Position numbers and translations under genes: made by a program. A DNA stretch of 44,176 bases from a virus. Positions 24,307-31,300 of the stretch are shown in pieces. Location of the stretch: the IMG/VR virus record IMGVR_UViG_3300028802_000031, positions 1 through 44,176 of that record; one strand, given 5' to 3'. The notes under the pieces are model-generated. The model ran no database searches, was not told the DNA's origin, and saw only the letters and a program-made list of their open reading frames with translations. Within the stretch, counting starts at the first letter, position 1; each line of letters opens with the position of its first letter.

Positions 24307-24460
24307 CACGCCATACGCGTAGCCTCTTCGTTCCCAGGTTGCCGAGCCTGCCGCGTTCGACACACCGGCCCCCGGACGCAAGCTACAATAGACCCCTACC
24401 TCTCTCCCTGCGTGTATCAATTTAAAGGTGTTAAGTTTAGTAGTATGGGAAGAAAGAGAA
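24307..24460. other. Short gene-free stretch between convergent genes
   Basis: Between the 62-aa gene and the terminator of the minus-strand paralogue I see no gene, promoter or tRNA. The only structure is the hairpin that begins at 24461. Confidence 0.5.
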
Positions 24461-24492
24461 CCAGGGATTCGGGTATGAACCCAAGCCCCTGG
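24450..24492 (-). terminator. Terminator for the minus-strand paralogue gene
   Basis: On the minus strand CCAGGG-GCTT-GGGT-TCAT-ACCC-GAAT-CCCTGG (plus 24461-24492) folds into a 6-bp outer and 4-bp inner stem split by a symmetric internal loop. It is followed by the pyrimidine run TTCTCTTTCTT. It lies 12 bp beyond the stop of the gene at 24505-25122. Confidence 0.65.
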
Positions 24493-24504
24493 CTTGTCAT
24501 TCGC

Positions 24505-25122
24505 TTACCCTTTCGCCTTGTACTTCTCGGCCCATTCGGCGGGCGCTGTTACTGGCCCTTCCGGGAGGTACAATTCGCCTCGATTTGCTACGACTTTCTG
24601 CAGCGCCACTCTTCCAGTCATGCGAAGTCGCCCTTCCCACCCTTTATTTCGGTTGCTCCATTTCGCGTGATCGATTTCATTCGCCTCCAGCAGCGTGAGA
24701 AAGTCGTCGATGTTGATCTTTCCCTTTTCGTTGAGGCAAACGCTAGCGATCTGCTGACTAAGCCAGTCCCAATTCGACCGCTTGGCCGCCTTGTGGTTGT
24801 GACCATTCGCCTGCGCGTTTGCGATGTACTTATCCTTGTACTTCGCTGCGACGACCGTAGAAATCTTCTTCTCGGCCTCGCCTTCCACCTTCACATCATC
24901 GGGAAGAGGGTGTGCTTCTTCTAGTGGAACCAAGGCAACCACCGGTTCCGCCTGCACTTCCTGCTCGATCATTTCGGTTACGGCAGCAAGCGTCTGCGCC
25001 GCCACTTCCGGAGGGATCACTTCATTCGCCACTTCCTCGCGGTGTTCCGATTCCCGATTCGCCTCGTCCTCGATTCGATCGATTCCGAGTTCCGCCGCCT
25101 GCTTCTTCCTGCGCTTAGCCAT
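24505..25122 (-). CDS. Phage-specific paralogue family member B, 205 aa, on the opposite strand
   Basis: The only minus-strand gene inside the rightward arm, with its own promoter and terminator. I choose the ATG at 25122 (GGAG 7 bp upstream) over the frame opening at 25197, which overlaps the promoter. Residues 1-90 are a charged, helical N-terminal extension (starting MAKRRKKQ). Residues about 95-205 are the family domain: KYKDKYIANAQANG, SNWDWLSQQI, INIDDFLTLLEANEI, NKGWEGRLRMTGR and a LYLPEG-type end. It is most similar to member A. Separate antisense transcription suggests different timing or autoregulation. The function is unknown. Confidence 0.72.
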   Translation of the reverse strand: MAKRRKKQAAELGIDRIEDEANRESEHREEVANEVIPPEVAAQTLAAVTEMIEQEVQAEPVVALVPLEEAHPLPDDVKVEGEAEKKISTVVAAKYKDKYIANAQANGHNHKAAKRSNWDWLSQQIASVCLNEKGKINIDDFLTLLEANEIDHAKWSNRNKGWEGRLRMTGRVALQKVVANRGELYLPEGPVTAPAEWAEKYKAKG

Positions 25123-25168
25123 TCTGATCTCCATTCGCTGTACCGGCCGGACCAACCGACCGTACCCA

Positions 25169-25197
25169 ACCCTACCACGCCAACGGCGCTGTGTCAA
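25169..25197 (-). promoter_or_regulatory. Promoter of minus-strand paralogue (TTGACA-17-TAGGGT)
   Basis: TTGACA 25197-25192, spacer ending GCGTGG, -10 TAGGGT 25174-25169. It has the same architecture as the rightward promoters, in mirror orientation. Confidence 0.65.
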
Positions 25198-25258
25198 CCC
25201 CCCTTATGATCTTCTGTGGTATAAACTTACATTCTGCAGCGAGAAGATTGAAAGACAC

Positions 25259-25287
25259 TTGACAGGGCCGCTCGGGTGTGGTACAAT
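25259..25287 (+). promoter_or_regulatory. Early promoter (TTGACA-17-TACAAT)
   Basis: TTGACA 25259-25264, spacer ending GTGTGG, TACAAT 25282-25287. An ATG lies 6 nt past the -10, as at the 24118 gene. Confidence 0.8.
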
Positions 25288-25293
25288 ACGCAT

Positions 25294-25329
25294 ATGGGCA
25301 ACACCGCCCCCACGGAGCACAGAACATGA
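25294..25329 (+). CDS. Leaderless 11-codon leader peptide (tentative)
   Basis: ATG at the predicted transcription start encodes MGNTAPTEHRT and ends in TGA overlapping the next ATG (ATGA). The spacing to the -10 is identical to that of the leaderless 62-aa gene. It may couple translation into the 50-aa gene. It is too short to judge by coding statistics. Confidence 0.4.
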   Translation: MGNTAPTEHRT

Positions 25330-25478
25330 AAATCTCGAAGCAGAACGCGCAAGCAATCGCAGACCTTCTGTCCCTTCTGATGGACTACATTCGATCGGAC
25401 GAAAAGGGATCGCCAGCGATTATGCGGCATGCGGCGAATCTCAAGGCCCTCATCGAACTCAGATTATGGGAGGAGTGA
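25326..25478 (+). CDS. Small helical early protein, 50 aa
   Basis: Starts MKISKQNAQAIADLLSLL. All-helical, with a basic middle (DEKGSPAIMRHAANL) and an acidic end. GGAG lies upstream at the end of the leader peptide frame. It is followed one base later by a small membrane protein. No family is recognised. Confidence 0.6.
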   Translation: MKISKQNAQAIADLLSLLMDYIRSDEKGSPAIMRHAANLKALIELRLWEE

Positions 25479-25583
25479 ATGGCCAAGTTCACTTGGTTGT
25501 GGATCGAAACGCTGTTCGAGATTGTTTGTATAGCAGCATTCATAGCGGCGGGAATTGTCCTTGCGGTGCTGTTATTCGGCTGA
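25479..25583 (+). CDS. Single-pass membrane peptide, 34 aa
   Basis: ATG immediately follows the upstream TGA, with GGGAGGAG just before it. After an amphipathic start (MAKFTWLWIETL) there is one transmembrane helix (about 13-33, FEIVCIAAFIAAGIVLAVLL). It might modify the envelope or assist lysis; nothing specific is known. Confidence 0.6.
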   Translation: MAKFTWLWIETLFEIVCIAAFIAAGIVLAVLLFG

Positions 25584-25598
25584 ACACGGAAAGGGGGA

Positions 25599-25627
25599 TT
25601 GACAGCGATCCCCCGCCGTGCTACCAT
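25599..25627 (+). promoter_or_regulatory. Early promoter (TTGACA-17-TACCAT)
   Basis: TTGACA 25599-25604, 17-bp spacer ending CCGTGC, -10 TACCAT 25622-25627. It drives the Zn-binding protein gene at 25672. Confidence 0.7.
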
Positions 25628-25671
25628 GTATCCAGCGCACACCGCGTGCGCGAACTAGACGGAGCAACGTG

Positions 25672-25866
25672 ATGCCAACCAGAAGGTATGATTACAAGGT
25701 CTGCACCTGCGGGTCGGGGCTGCAATCATCGTGGCAGCACGACGCGCGGGGCATAGAACTGTGCCGCACCTGCATTAAGTGTCACGACATGAAGATGCAG
25801 CGTTACCGCCGCGACGTTCTAACTGACCAGAACTACCCGACAACGGAGCAAATCGATGAAGACTGA
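25672..25866 (+). CDS. Small Cys-rich, probably Zn-binding protein, 64 aa
   Basis: Cys pairs CTC (residues 11-13) and CRTCIKC (about 31-37), with His residues between and after, suggest a zinc ribbon. The C-terminal part is basic, then acidic. ACGGAGCAACG precedes ATG. The gene overlaps the next by 11 bp. Small zinc proteins in early arms may bind DNA, RNA polymerase or host factors; the specific role is unknown. Confidence 0.65.
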   Translation: MPTRRYDYKVCTCGSGLQSSWQHDARGIELCRTCIKCHDMKMQRYRRDVLTDQNYPTTEQIDED

Positions 25867-26065
25867 GCCAGAACAGGAGCATTTCGCTCAGTGGAACGGC
25901 GTTCGCATCAAACTGCAGGGCAACGTCGAATACGAAGAGCCAACGCTAATTCCAGCGCCGAACCCGGTGGAACGGCAGATGGACAAGCTAACCACACTCA
26001 TCTTCATCATAGGGTCGATCATAATCGGCGTGCTAATCGGCATCGCTAATATAGGTGGCGAATGA
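25856..26065 (+). CDS. Single-pass membrane protein, 69 aa
   Basis: The N-terminal 40 residues are soluble and acidic (EPEQEHFAQWNGVRIKLQ). A transmembrane helix (about 47-66, TLIFIIGSIIIGVLIGIANI) ends the protein. It overlaps neighbours on both sides (11 bp and ATGA), so it belongs to one small operon with the Zn protein and the next membrane peptide. Possible envelope or lysis-regulatory role. Confidence 0.6.
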   Translation: MKTEPEQEHFAQWNGVRIKLQGNVEYEEPTLIPAPNPVERQMDKLTTLIFIIGSIIIGVLIGIANIGGE

Positions 26066-26160
26066 ACGAGGCAATCATCTTCATAGGCGGCCTTTCGGTT
26101 GGCCTCATGATCGGAATACTCACCGTGGCGTGGCTTATACTCAGGGAGCAGAGCAAATGA
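26062..26160 (+). CDS. Membrane peptide, 32 aa
   Basis: ATGA-coupled to the 69-aa membrane protein. It is almost entirely one transmembrane helix (IIFIGGLSVGLMIGILTVAW) with a charged REQSK tail. The two could act as a pair. Confidence 0.55.
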   Translation: MNEAIIFIGGLSVGLMIGILTVAWLILREQSK

Positions 26161-26216
26161 GCTGCACCAGCACAAGGCTAGCACAGTTAGACCTCAATCC
26201 CGAGGCACCACCTTAA
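26157..26216 (+). CDS. Possible 19-aa micro-ORF
   Basis: ATGA overlap with the previous stop opens a 19-codon frame (MSCTSTRLAQLDLNPEAPP) ending 10 bp before the next gene. It could be real or merely a coupling device. Coding status is unproven. Confidence 0.3.
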   Translation: MSCTSTRLAQLDLNPEAPP

Positions 26217-26226
26217 GGAGGAAGTC

Positions 26227-26724
26227 ATGGTTGTACGATCAAAGAAGACTAGACCTTCTAGACTTGAAAAGCATGCCAGTCAAGTGAACTTCAACAAGAA
26301 GGTTAGGTGTTACGTCACTAAGCAGATGATCGAAGACGCCAAGTGCGGCGACCCCAATAAGTGCATGATTAAGCTGGCAGTTGCGAAGGGAATCAACGGC
26401 CCAGGTTTGTACATCAAAGTTGATTCTACTGGTGTAGCAATTACTAGGAGAAATGACCGCAGGGAAAAGGCATTCCTGCCCAGGGTAGTAGTAAACAACA
26501 TGGTTAGATTTGACAACAACAAAGAATCGGTGACACCGTTCTCCTTCACCCTCCATTTCATTCCTACCACCAGAGTGAGCAAAAGCTCTGCTGAGCGCAA
26601 GGCGCAGGTCAACGCCGCGCGCCGCAAGCGCAAGGAAAACGGCCGCCCCGACAAGAAGTACGACTTGCATACCCGCGTGAAGGGGCTGGCTGTGTCACCC
26701 CAACTGCTTGAGGAGGTTGGATGA
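26227..26724 (+). CDS. Basic early protein, 165 aa
   Basis: Preceded by a strong AAGGAGG site. The protein is strongly basic at both ends (MVVRSKKTRPSRLEKH, and RRKRKENGRPDKKYD near 137-151). The centre is beta-rich (GLYIKVDSTGVAITRRN), which suggests a nucleic-acid-binding protein. Two Cys occur in a CGDPNKC motif (40-46). No known family is recognised. It is translationally coupled (ATGA) to the 61-aa gene after it. Confidence 0.65.
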   Translation: MVVRSKKTRPSRLEKHASQVNFNKKVRCYVTKQMIEDAKCGDPNKCMIKLAVAKGINGPGLYIKVDSTGVAITRRNDRREKAFLPRVVVNNMVRFDNNKESVTPFSFTLHFIPTTRVSKSSAERKAQVNAARRKRKENGRPDKKYDLHTRVKGLAVSPQLLEEVG

Positions 26725-26906
26725 GCGAATCGCCAGTGAAAGTCATGGCAAGGAGATTCAGCGAGGAGTTCCAGCATGCTGAGGCGATGGAACACGTCGA
26801 CAGGTACATTTTCCTGGCTGAGCCAATCCCGTCCGCCCACGAATTTTGGGTGGCTGTCAAAGTTGAGTTGCTGATCCGCAATTCGGTGAAGCAAACAACG
26901 AGGTAG
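26721..26906 (+). CDS. Small early protein, 61 aa
   Basis: ATGA-coupled to the basic 165-aa protein. Mostly helical and acidic at the front (ARRFSEEFQHAEAMEHVDRY), with a hydrophobic C-terminal half (EFWVAVKVELLIRNSV). It may be a partner of the preceding protein. A terminator-like hairpin follows 30 bp later. Confidence 0.6.
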   Translation: MSESPVKVMARRFSEEFQHAEAMEHVDRYIFLAEPIPSAHEFWVAVKVELLIRNSVKQTTR

Positions 26907-26936
26907 GCTGCGTTCTGCTCCGTTCGCAGTCTGCAA

Positions 26937-26985
26937 GCCCCGGTGGTCCTTCAATCCCCATTCGAGTGCCACCGGGGCACCCTTT
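26937..26985 (+). terminator. Hairpin terminator candidate
   Basis: A perfect 10-bp stem, GCCCCGGTGG (26937-26946) with CCACCGGGGC (26969-26978), spans a 22-nt loop and is followed by ACCCTTTC. The T tract is weak, so termination may be partial or Rho-assisted. It closes the 26227-26906 pair. Confidence 0.6.
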
Positions 26986-27016
26986 CGGAGCGTGTAGAGT
27001 ACAAGGGAGAGGTGAA

Positions 27017-27349
27017 ATGTTCAGAATAACGTTTATGACAGATGATAAGAGGTTGGCTAAATCGTTAAAGGCGCTGATTGGGCTGTCCGCTGGATCGCCC
27101 GAAATTCAGCCTATGCACAACGCTGCCCTCGCAGAGGACGGGACCGTGACAACGCCAGGGCCAATCGACCACGCCGAGTTCTTCGGTAGGTTCCAACCGA
27201 ATTTTAGAACCAGCGAAGTGATGGCTGAACTCAAGAAGGATAACCGTCCGGCACATACTTCCACCACCGCCAAGGTGATCAATGAGGCAATCAAGCTCAA
27301 GTTGATCAAGCGCACCGGCCCAGGTCGTTACGTGAGGTTAGTGAAATGA
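27017..27349 (+). CDS. Winged-helix-like protein, 110 aa
   Basis: ATG at 27017 has GGGAGAGGTG upstream. The N-terminal half contains a conserved-looking strand-helix pair (FRITFMTDDKRLAKSLKALI). Residues about 62-110 look like a winged helix: TSEVMAELKKDNRPAHTS, then AKVINEAIKLKLIKRTG, then a wing GRYVRLVK. It overlaps the HTH gene after it by ATGA. Probably a DNA-binding regulator acting with that gene, inferred from fold pattern only. Confidence 0.6.
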   Translation: MFRITFMTDDKRLAKSLKALIGLSAGSPEIQPMHNAALAEDGTVTTPGPIDHAEFFGRFQPNFRTSEVMAELKKDNRPAHTSTTAKVINEAIKLKLIKRTGPGRYVRLVK

Positions 27350-27615
27350 AAATGTACAAGAGCTACTCATTCCGCAACAAGGACCCGGTTATCGACGAGT
27401 TGCGCACGATCATCGATGACGAGAAGGCCAGGACCTCAGAAATCGTGAAGTCTTCTGGGGTCAGCTATTCGACTCTGTACAACTGGTTCAAGGGCAAAAC
27501 CAAACGCCCGCAAAGTGCCAGCATCGAGGCTGTGGGCCGTTCGCTTGGATACAAGCGCACATGGCAACAAATGAACGGGGCGTTTAAGAAGACGCCGAGG
27601 GACTCGAAAGGTTAA
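27346..27615 (+). CDS. HTH transcriptional regulator, 89 aa
   Basis: ATGA-coupled to the preceding gene. Residues about 28-62 form a Cro/CI-type helix-turn-helix (TSEIVKSSGVSYSTLYNWFK), with the recognition helix around STLYNWFKG, followed by SIEAVGRSLGY, a usual third helix. It lacks any oligomerisation domain beyond 25 C-terminal residues. Candidate operators are the inverted repeats at 22531-22559 and 31327-31347, but the link is unproven. Confidence 0.7.
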   Translation: MKMYKSYSFRNKDPVIDELRTIIDDEKARTSEIVKSSGVSYSTLYNWFKGKTKRPQSASIEAVGRSLGYKRTWQQMNGAFKKTPRDSKG

Positions 27616-27629
27616 CCAAAGGAGCATAA

Positions 27630-28184
27630 ATGCTAGGGATTGGCAGAAAGAAGGAGCCAGTTATGAGTGACGAACAGGATAACGCAAAGACAATGAGCCC
27701 GAAGACGGCCGAAATACTCGATAACATCGTGAGAACCAACGAGCGCGTGCAAGAATTGGAACACGAGAACGCTATGCTTCGTGCTCGCGACGCCGAAACG
27801 ATGCGCGAACTAAGGTTCATAAAGAAACAACTGGAAATATGCGAAACTAAGCGCGACATGTTCCAGCGCCACGCCGTCGCATTGTTCACTCGGTTGGTGG
27901 ATATTCTGCCGCAGATGCAGAATTACGTTAAAATGATTAGCAACGCGCTTGCTGACGCTAGGGAGGAAGCGCTGAGCCCAGTTCATATTGTTTCCCCCGG
28001 CCCAATTACCCAAGAGATGCAAGACATAGTGGAGAAGATTAATGACGAGAGAGGAACTCCAGCTGGTGCTGTGGAAGGCGAGGAGGATGCAGGAGGCCCT
28101 CCGAAAGATCGTGTACAAGATCGACGTCGAGGCGAAATTAGAACCAAGCCGAGTATTACAAGAAATCCGGACGACAGCAACTGA
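27630..28184 (+). CDS. Coiled-coil protein, 184 aa
   Basis: Starts after AAAGGAG. Residues about 20-105 form a long coiled coil (ILDNIVRTNERVQELEHENA..., RELRFIKKQLEICETKRD). Residues 105-135 are helical. The tail from about 137 onward is low-complexity, Gly/Asp/Arg-rich (RGTPAGAVEGEEDAGGPP). The tail lies over a second reading frame at 28042-28209, which may explain its odd composition. The function is unknown. Confidence 0.65.
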   Translation: MLGIGRKKEPVMSDEQDNAKTMSPKTAEILDNIVRTNERVQELEHENAMLRARDAETMRELRFIKKQLEICETKRDMFQRHAVALFTRLVDILPQMQNYVKMISNALADAREEALSPVHIVSPGPITQEMQDIVEKINDERGTPAGAVEGEEDAGGPPKDRVQDRRRGEIRTKPSITRNPDDSN

Positions 28185-28209
28185 GGCGCTAATCGTAAAG
28201 CGGGGTTGA
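28042..28209 (+). CDS. Overlapping small helical protein, 55 aa
   Basis: Lies out of frame inside the 3' end of the coiled-coil gene and runs 25 bp past it. GGAG sits 7-10 bp before ATG. The product (MTREELQLVLWKARRMQEAL..., IVYKIDVEAKLEPSRVLQEI) has a well-formed amphipathic helical pattern, better than the low-complexity tail encoded in the other frame. Its stop (28207-28209) is inside the -35 of the next promoter. I think it is coding, but conservation is needed to prove it. Confidence 0.5.
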   Translation: MTREELQLVLWKARRMQEALRKIVYKIDVEAKLEPSRVLQEIRTTATEALIVKRG

Positions 28210-28234
28210 CAGCGCCGCGTACGCGTGGTACGAT
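28206..28234 (+). promoter_or_regulatory. Promoter (TTGACA-17-TACGAT)
   Basis: TTGACA 28206-28211, spacer ending GCGTGG, TACGAT 28229-28234. It drives the ParB-like gene and the two coupled genes after it. Confidence 0.8.
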
Positions 28235-28257
28235 GGATGGTAGACACAGGAGGGTCA

Positions 28258-28737
28258 ATGATACCGTTCAAGACGATCCCCAAGGGGACGCAAATCTACA
28301 CCTGGATCAATGAGGAGACAGGTGAGAACTTCCACATCCACACGCCGAAGCTACGCGACTGGATCGCGAAGCAGGACTTACACGGCAAGCTAGAAATATT
28401 GCAAACCCGCGTGCACGAAGAAATCGCAGCCGATTTCATGCGTGTTAATTCGGTTAGTCCAGAAAGGATAGTGCAACTTGCTACAGAAGCCATGCTGGGA
28501 AAGCGAAAGCTGGACCCCATCATATTCTGCGAGCGAGGAACATACACCAACGGCGAGCCGGACGTTATGCTGGTCGACGGGCACCACCGTTACATGATAT
28601 TCGCTATCGCAAAGATACCGATGATTCCGTGTTACGTGCTCAAGCCCCGCCAATGGATGCCGTTCAGGGTGATTGACGCGCCCGATCTGAACATCGAGCA
28701 GCTGGCACGAATTCCGCTGATAGAGAGGAACTACTGA
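28258..28737 (+). CDS. ParB-like nuclease/CTPase-fold domain protein, 159 aa
   Basis: ATG at 28258 has CAGGAGG upstream. Residues 106-112 read VDGHHRY, preceded by a KLDPIIF strand and followed by helix AIAKIPMIPCYVL. This is the core of ParB/Srx-fold domains (usual form DGxHR). Stand-alone versions in phages may bind DNA, cleave it, or act as nucleotide-dependent switches. No HTH domain of chromosomal ParB follows. It is followed by two coupled genes of unknown function. Confidence 0.72.
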   Translation: MIPFKTIPKGTQIYTWINEETGENFHIHTPKLRDWIAKQDLHGKLEILQTRVHEEIAADFMRVNSVSPERIVQLATEAMLGKRKLDPIIFCERGTYTNGEPDVMLVDGHHRYMIFAIAKIPMIPCYVLKPRQWMPFRVIDAPDLNIEQLARIPLIERNY

Positions 28738-29021
28738 TGCAGATCATCCTGGACAAGAATACACACCTTACGCACGACGCGTTGGGTAACATTCACATCA
28801 CCCGCCCTTCGATCACGGGGCGGGTGGCTTCACACATGATCAAAAACCCCCAATACGATCTGTTCGACATCGCGCGGTGGTTGTACCGCCGAATTCTACG
28901 GATGGATAATTCGCTGGTGCAGGTCGAATTTCCTAACATGAGCGAATCTGACCGCGAGTTCCTAATGACAGGAATTACGCCGCAAGAGTGGAATGACATA
29001 TTCAAGGAGGAACGTGTATGA
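28737..29021 (+). CDS. Unknown early protein, 94 aa
   Basis: Its ATG shares an A with the upstream TGA, and its stop overlaps the next start as ATGA. The first 35 residues are beta-like with two HIT-type phrases (GNIHITRPSITGRV). The rest is helical (DLFDIARWLYRRILRMDNSL; SESDREFLMTGITPQEWNDI). Translational coupling places it with the ParB-like and HTH-containing proteins. No family is recognised. Confidence 0.6.
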   Translation: MQIILDKNTHLTHDALGNIHITRPSITGRVASHMIKNPQYDLFDIARWLYRRILRMDNSLVQVEFPNMSESDREFLMTGITPQEWNDIFKEERV

Positions 29022-29731
29022 GTAACGGCAAGCAGAGAATCAGCGAAATGCTCGGTAAGATGGACCCTGATGCAAGGGTGGTCATTCAGGGCATGCTCGT
29101 GTCTAACGACGTGGACTTCGAGTCCACCATTGGCGAACTAATTCCTAAAATAGGCAACCTGAAAGGTAGCAAGGAGGAACGCATCGCCCTCCTCAAGCTT
29201 CTGTACGTGGACGGCAACAAATTCGCTCCTAAGCTGGACTTCGAGAAGCGGTGCCAAATCCTCGCCCTGAACCATACTGGTATAACGCGCGAAGCGCTGG
29301 CCAAGATGTACAACGTGGACAGGCGAACTGTTACGCACATCTGCAATCCGCTGTCGCATAACTATAAGAACGTGCGGGAACACGAAATTGGGCTGGGAAC
29401 GGAACGATTCCGCAAAGAATACCTCAACGATACCCTCATTAATCAGGCGCTGGCATTTCGCCAGGAGAATGAAAAGGAAGCGAATAAGAACAACAAATTC
29501 GCTAAGATGAAAGAAGGAATCCACGTCGTAAAGACTGCGAACTGCGAGTACGAACACCGTGTTATAATTGGCTGGCGCGAAGACGAGGGTGAACCGGGTT
29601 GGTACTATAAGGATATGGACGGCAACTTGCCCGATCGATGGCTGTGTTCCGACGACGAATCGATGAAGACCAGTCAATCTTGCTACATCGCTATGCTCAA
29701 GGAGATAGCTGACAAGCTAAACCCTACTTGA
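29018..29731 (+). CDS. HTH-containing protein, 237 aa
   Basis: ATGA-coupled to the preceding gene. Residues about 87-110 form a helix-turn-helix (TREALAKMYNVDRRTVTHIC), with the DRRTVTHI recognition helix typical of Hin/Trp-type regulators. The C-terminal part holds a mixed domain rich in Glu/Lys and aromatic residues (RVIIGWREDEGEPGWYYKDM). Likely a phage regulator of middle or late genes. The family is not recognised further. Confidence 0.62.
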   Translation: MSNGKQRISEMLGKMDPDARVVIQGMLVSNDVDFESTIGELIPKIGNLKGSKEERIALLKLLYVDGNKFAPKLDFEKRCQILALNHTGITREALAKMYNVDRRTVTHICNPLSHNYKNVREHEIGLGTERFRKEYLNDTLINQALAFRQENEKEANKNNKFAKMKEGIHVVKTANCEYEHRVIIGWREDEGEPGWYYKDMDGNLPDRWLCSDDESMKTSQSCYIAMLKEIADKLNPT

Positions 29732-29756
29732 CAGGCGGCGCGGACCGTGCTATAGT
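29728..29756 (+). promoter_or_regulatory. Promoter (TTGACA-17-TATAGT)
   Basis: TTGACA 29728-29733, overlapping the previous stop codon; spacer ending CCGTGC; TATAGT 29751-29756. It serves the genes from 29774 onward. Confidence 0.8.
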
Positions 29757-29773
29757 ATTCATGGGAGGCCACC

Positions 29774-30034
29774 ATGAGTAAGTATAGAACAGTATTTCTA
29801 GTTCCGACTAAAGTCGTGGACATAGCGGAAGAATTCAAAATTACGACCGGGTATCAAACTAGAACACCTCACAATCCGGGGGAGTTCGAACATCCGGTGT
29901 ATAAAACGAGCCAAGGGTGGTTCGTACTATTCGAGGGGTCACGTGAACGACTATTCGTGGGGGACAGCAAGCCAGCCGACTTGAACATCGGGGATAAAGT
30001 CATGATAGCTGTCATGAAGGAAATAGGCAAATGA
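29774..30034 (+). CDS. Small beta-rich early protein, 86 aa
   Basis: GGGAGG precedes ATG, only about 12 bp from the predicted transcript start. It is a beta-rich fold (YRTVFLVPTKVVDI; GWFVLFEGSRERLFVGDSK), ending in a charged helix. The SKPADLNIGDKVMIAVM segment resembles an OB/SH3-like strand set. The function is unknown. ATGA overlap with the next gene. Confidence 0.6.
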   Translation: MSKYRTVFLVPTKVVDIAEEFKITTGYQTRTPHNPGEFEHPVYKTSQGWFVLFEGSRERLFVGDSKPADLNIGDKVMIAVMKEIGK

Positions 30035-30915
30035 GCGTTCACCATTCGAAGCTAAAGCAAGCGATGCAAATCGGCTGCTACGTAAGTATGACGCCCGACA
30101 AGGGGGTGCGCATCTTCTGGCCCGAACGTTCGGTTGAGCTATTCGCTCCTACCGTCAACGACGCGTTGGAGGAAATGCGCGCGGTGCAGAGCATACTTCG
30201 CATGTCCCCCGACTATAAAGTTATAACTGCAACTACGATGCTAGTTACTGTGCTGAATGAGCAGCACAAACAAATGGTGGGGACGCCAGCCCTTCCCACT
30301 GACATTCTACGCATGATGGAGGCGAATGAGCATGGATGGGAAGAAGCATGGGCAGCAGAACCCGAAACGAAAGACGACCAGTTTCATGTACGTGGAGTAC
30401 CAAAACGAGGCGGGGAGGCTTATAACGAGGGGGTTCCAGCTGCCGATTGTCCTTACCCTGACGGAAGCCCCGAAGCGGACCAGTGGAATGACGAGTGGGA
30501 CAAAGCCGCCGATGCGGAGGTAGGCGACCGAAAGGCCGACGGAATTGGGTCAGTCGTCACCAACCGATACCGCGCGAACTATGCCGAGGCGGGTCACCCT
30601 TCGCATTGTGGGGACGAGTTGGCTGTAATGCTCAACAGCATCTGCAATAACAAGGCGGGCACAAATCTCGAGCTATTCGAGGCGATCTGCGCGGCGAACG
30701 GGGTCAGCCTCGCCAAGTACAAGCGCGACACCAAGGGCTGGCAAGGACGCTTGCGGATGACAGGGCGAAACCTGCTAGCTAAGAAAGTACGCGAGAACAA
30801 GGGCAGCTTGACAATGCCGCAGAACATATGGCCCGGGTATTACCAACTCAGTCAAGAGTGGGTGGATCAAGCGACGGTGAAGTATAAACCAAAGCGGGGA
30901 CAAGATGACACTTGA
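30031..30915 (+). CDS. Paralogue family member C with Rmf-like insert, 294 aa
   Basis: Three parts. Residues 1-115 are an N-terminal domain of unknown fold (PDKGVRIFWPERSVELFA...). Residues about 127-160 (AYNEGVPAADCPYPDGSPEA, then DQWNDEWDKA) resemble the Rmf/CrpP ribosome-modulation fold: A-x-x-x-G, a C/NPY motif and W-x-x-x-W. Residues about 175-290 are the paralogue domain: NRYRANYAEAG, NLELFEAICAANGV, TKGWQGRLRMTGR. It is the longest family member. If the Rmf-like part is real it could target ribosomes. Coupled by ATGA upstream and overlapping the next gene by 11 bp. Confidence 0.68.
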   Translation: MSVHHSKLKQAMQIGCYVSMTPDKGVRIFWPERSVELFAPTVNDALEEMRAVQSILRMSPDYKVITATTMLVTVLNEQHKQMVGTPALPTDILRMMEANEHGWEEAWAAEPETKDDQFHVRGVPKRGGEAYNEGVPAADCPYPDGSPEADQWNDEWDKAADAEVGDRKADGIGSVVTNRYRANYAEAGHPSHCGDELAVMLNSICNNKAGTNLELFEAICAANGVSLAKYKRDTKGWQGRLRMTGRNLLAKKVRENKGSLTMPQNIWPGYYQLSQEWVDQATVKYKPKRGQDDT

Positions 30916-31288
30916 AGAAGAGCGCAAACTATATATTCACGATTCGGCTGGTATCAACAGGTATGCCGATGCCATAGTAAGTGTGTTGAAAGATGAAGGC
31001 GATGCTGCACCGGCTGCTTACATGGCAATTGATATTGTATTCAGGCGATTCATGCAATGGATTCATTCCTCACAGGAATTAGGGGTGGATCCTGAATTAG
31101 TGCGCGGCGCAACCATCAACTTAGCAAGCATCATGTTGCTTGAGCTTTCGAATCGGGTGCAAATTCACGTTGATGGAAAGACCCTAAACTCAGCCGAATG
31201 GGCGAAGGAAATACTAGACGAGCTTAAGGCTGAGTTACTGATGGATTTGGCTCAAGTAGAGGCAAAAAAGCGTGCCACCCGCCAGTAA
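30905..31288 (+). CDS. Helical unknown protein, 127 aa
   Basis: Overlaps the paralogue C gene by 11 bp. Almost wholly helical, with heptad-like spacing (INRYADAIVSVLKDEG; ATINLASIMLLELSNRVQIH; AKEILDELKAELLMDLAQ). The C-terminus is basic (AKKRATRQ). No motifs are recognised. Strong RNA hairpins follow directly. Confidence 0.6.
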   Translation: MTLEEERKLYIHDSAGINRYADAIVSVLKDEGDAAPAAYMAIDIVFRRFMQWIHSSQELGVDPELVRGATINLASIMLLELSNRVQIHVDGKTLNSAEWAKEILDELKAELLMDLAQVEAKKRATRQ

Positions 31289-31300
31289 CCGCGCCCCAGC

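Noticed and set aside
24461-24492. tRNA-like sequence (GGGTTCATACCC region)
   Set aside because: No acceptor or anticodon stem can be formed. It folds as a simple hairpin followed by pyrimidines, fitting a terminator.
30326-30523. 65-aa frame inside paralogue C
   Set aside because: Plausible composition, but no ribosome site and fully inside a supported gene with recognised domain.
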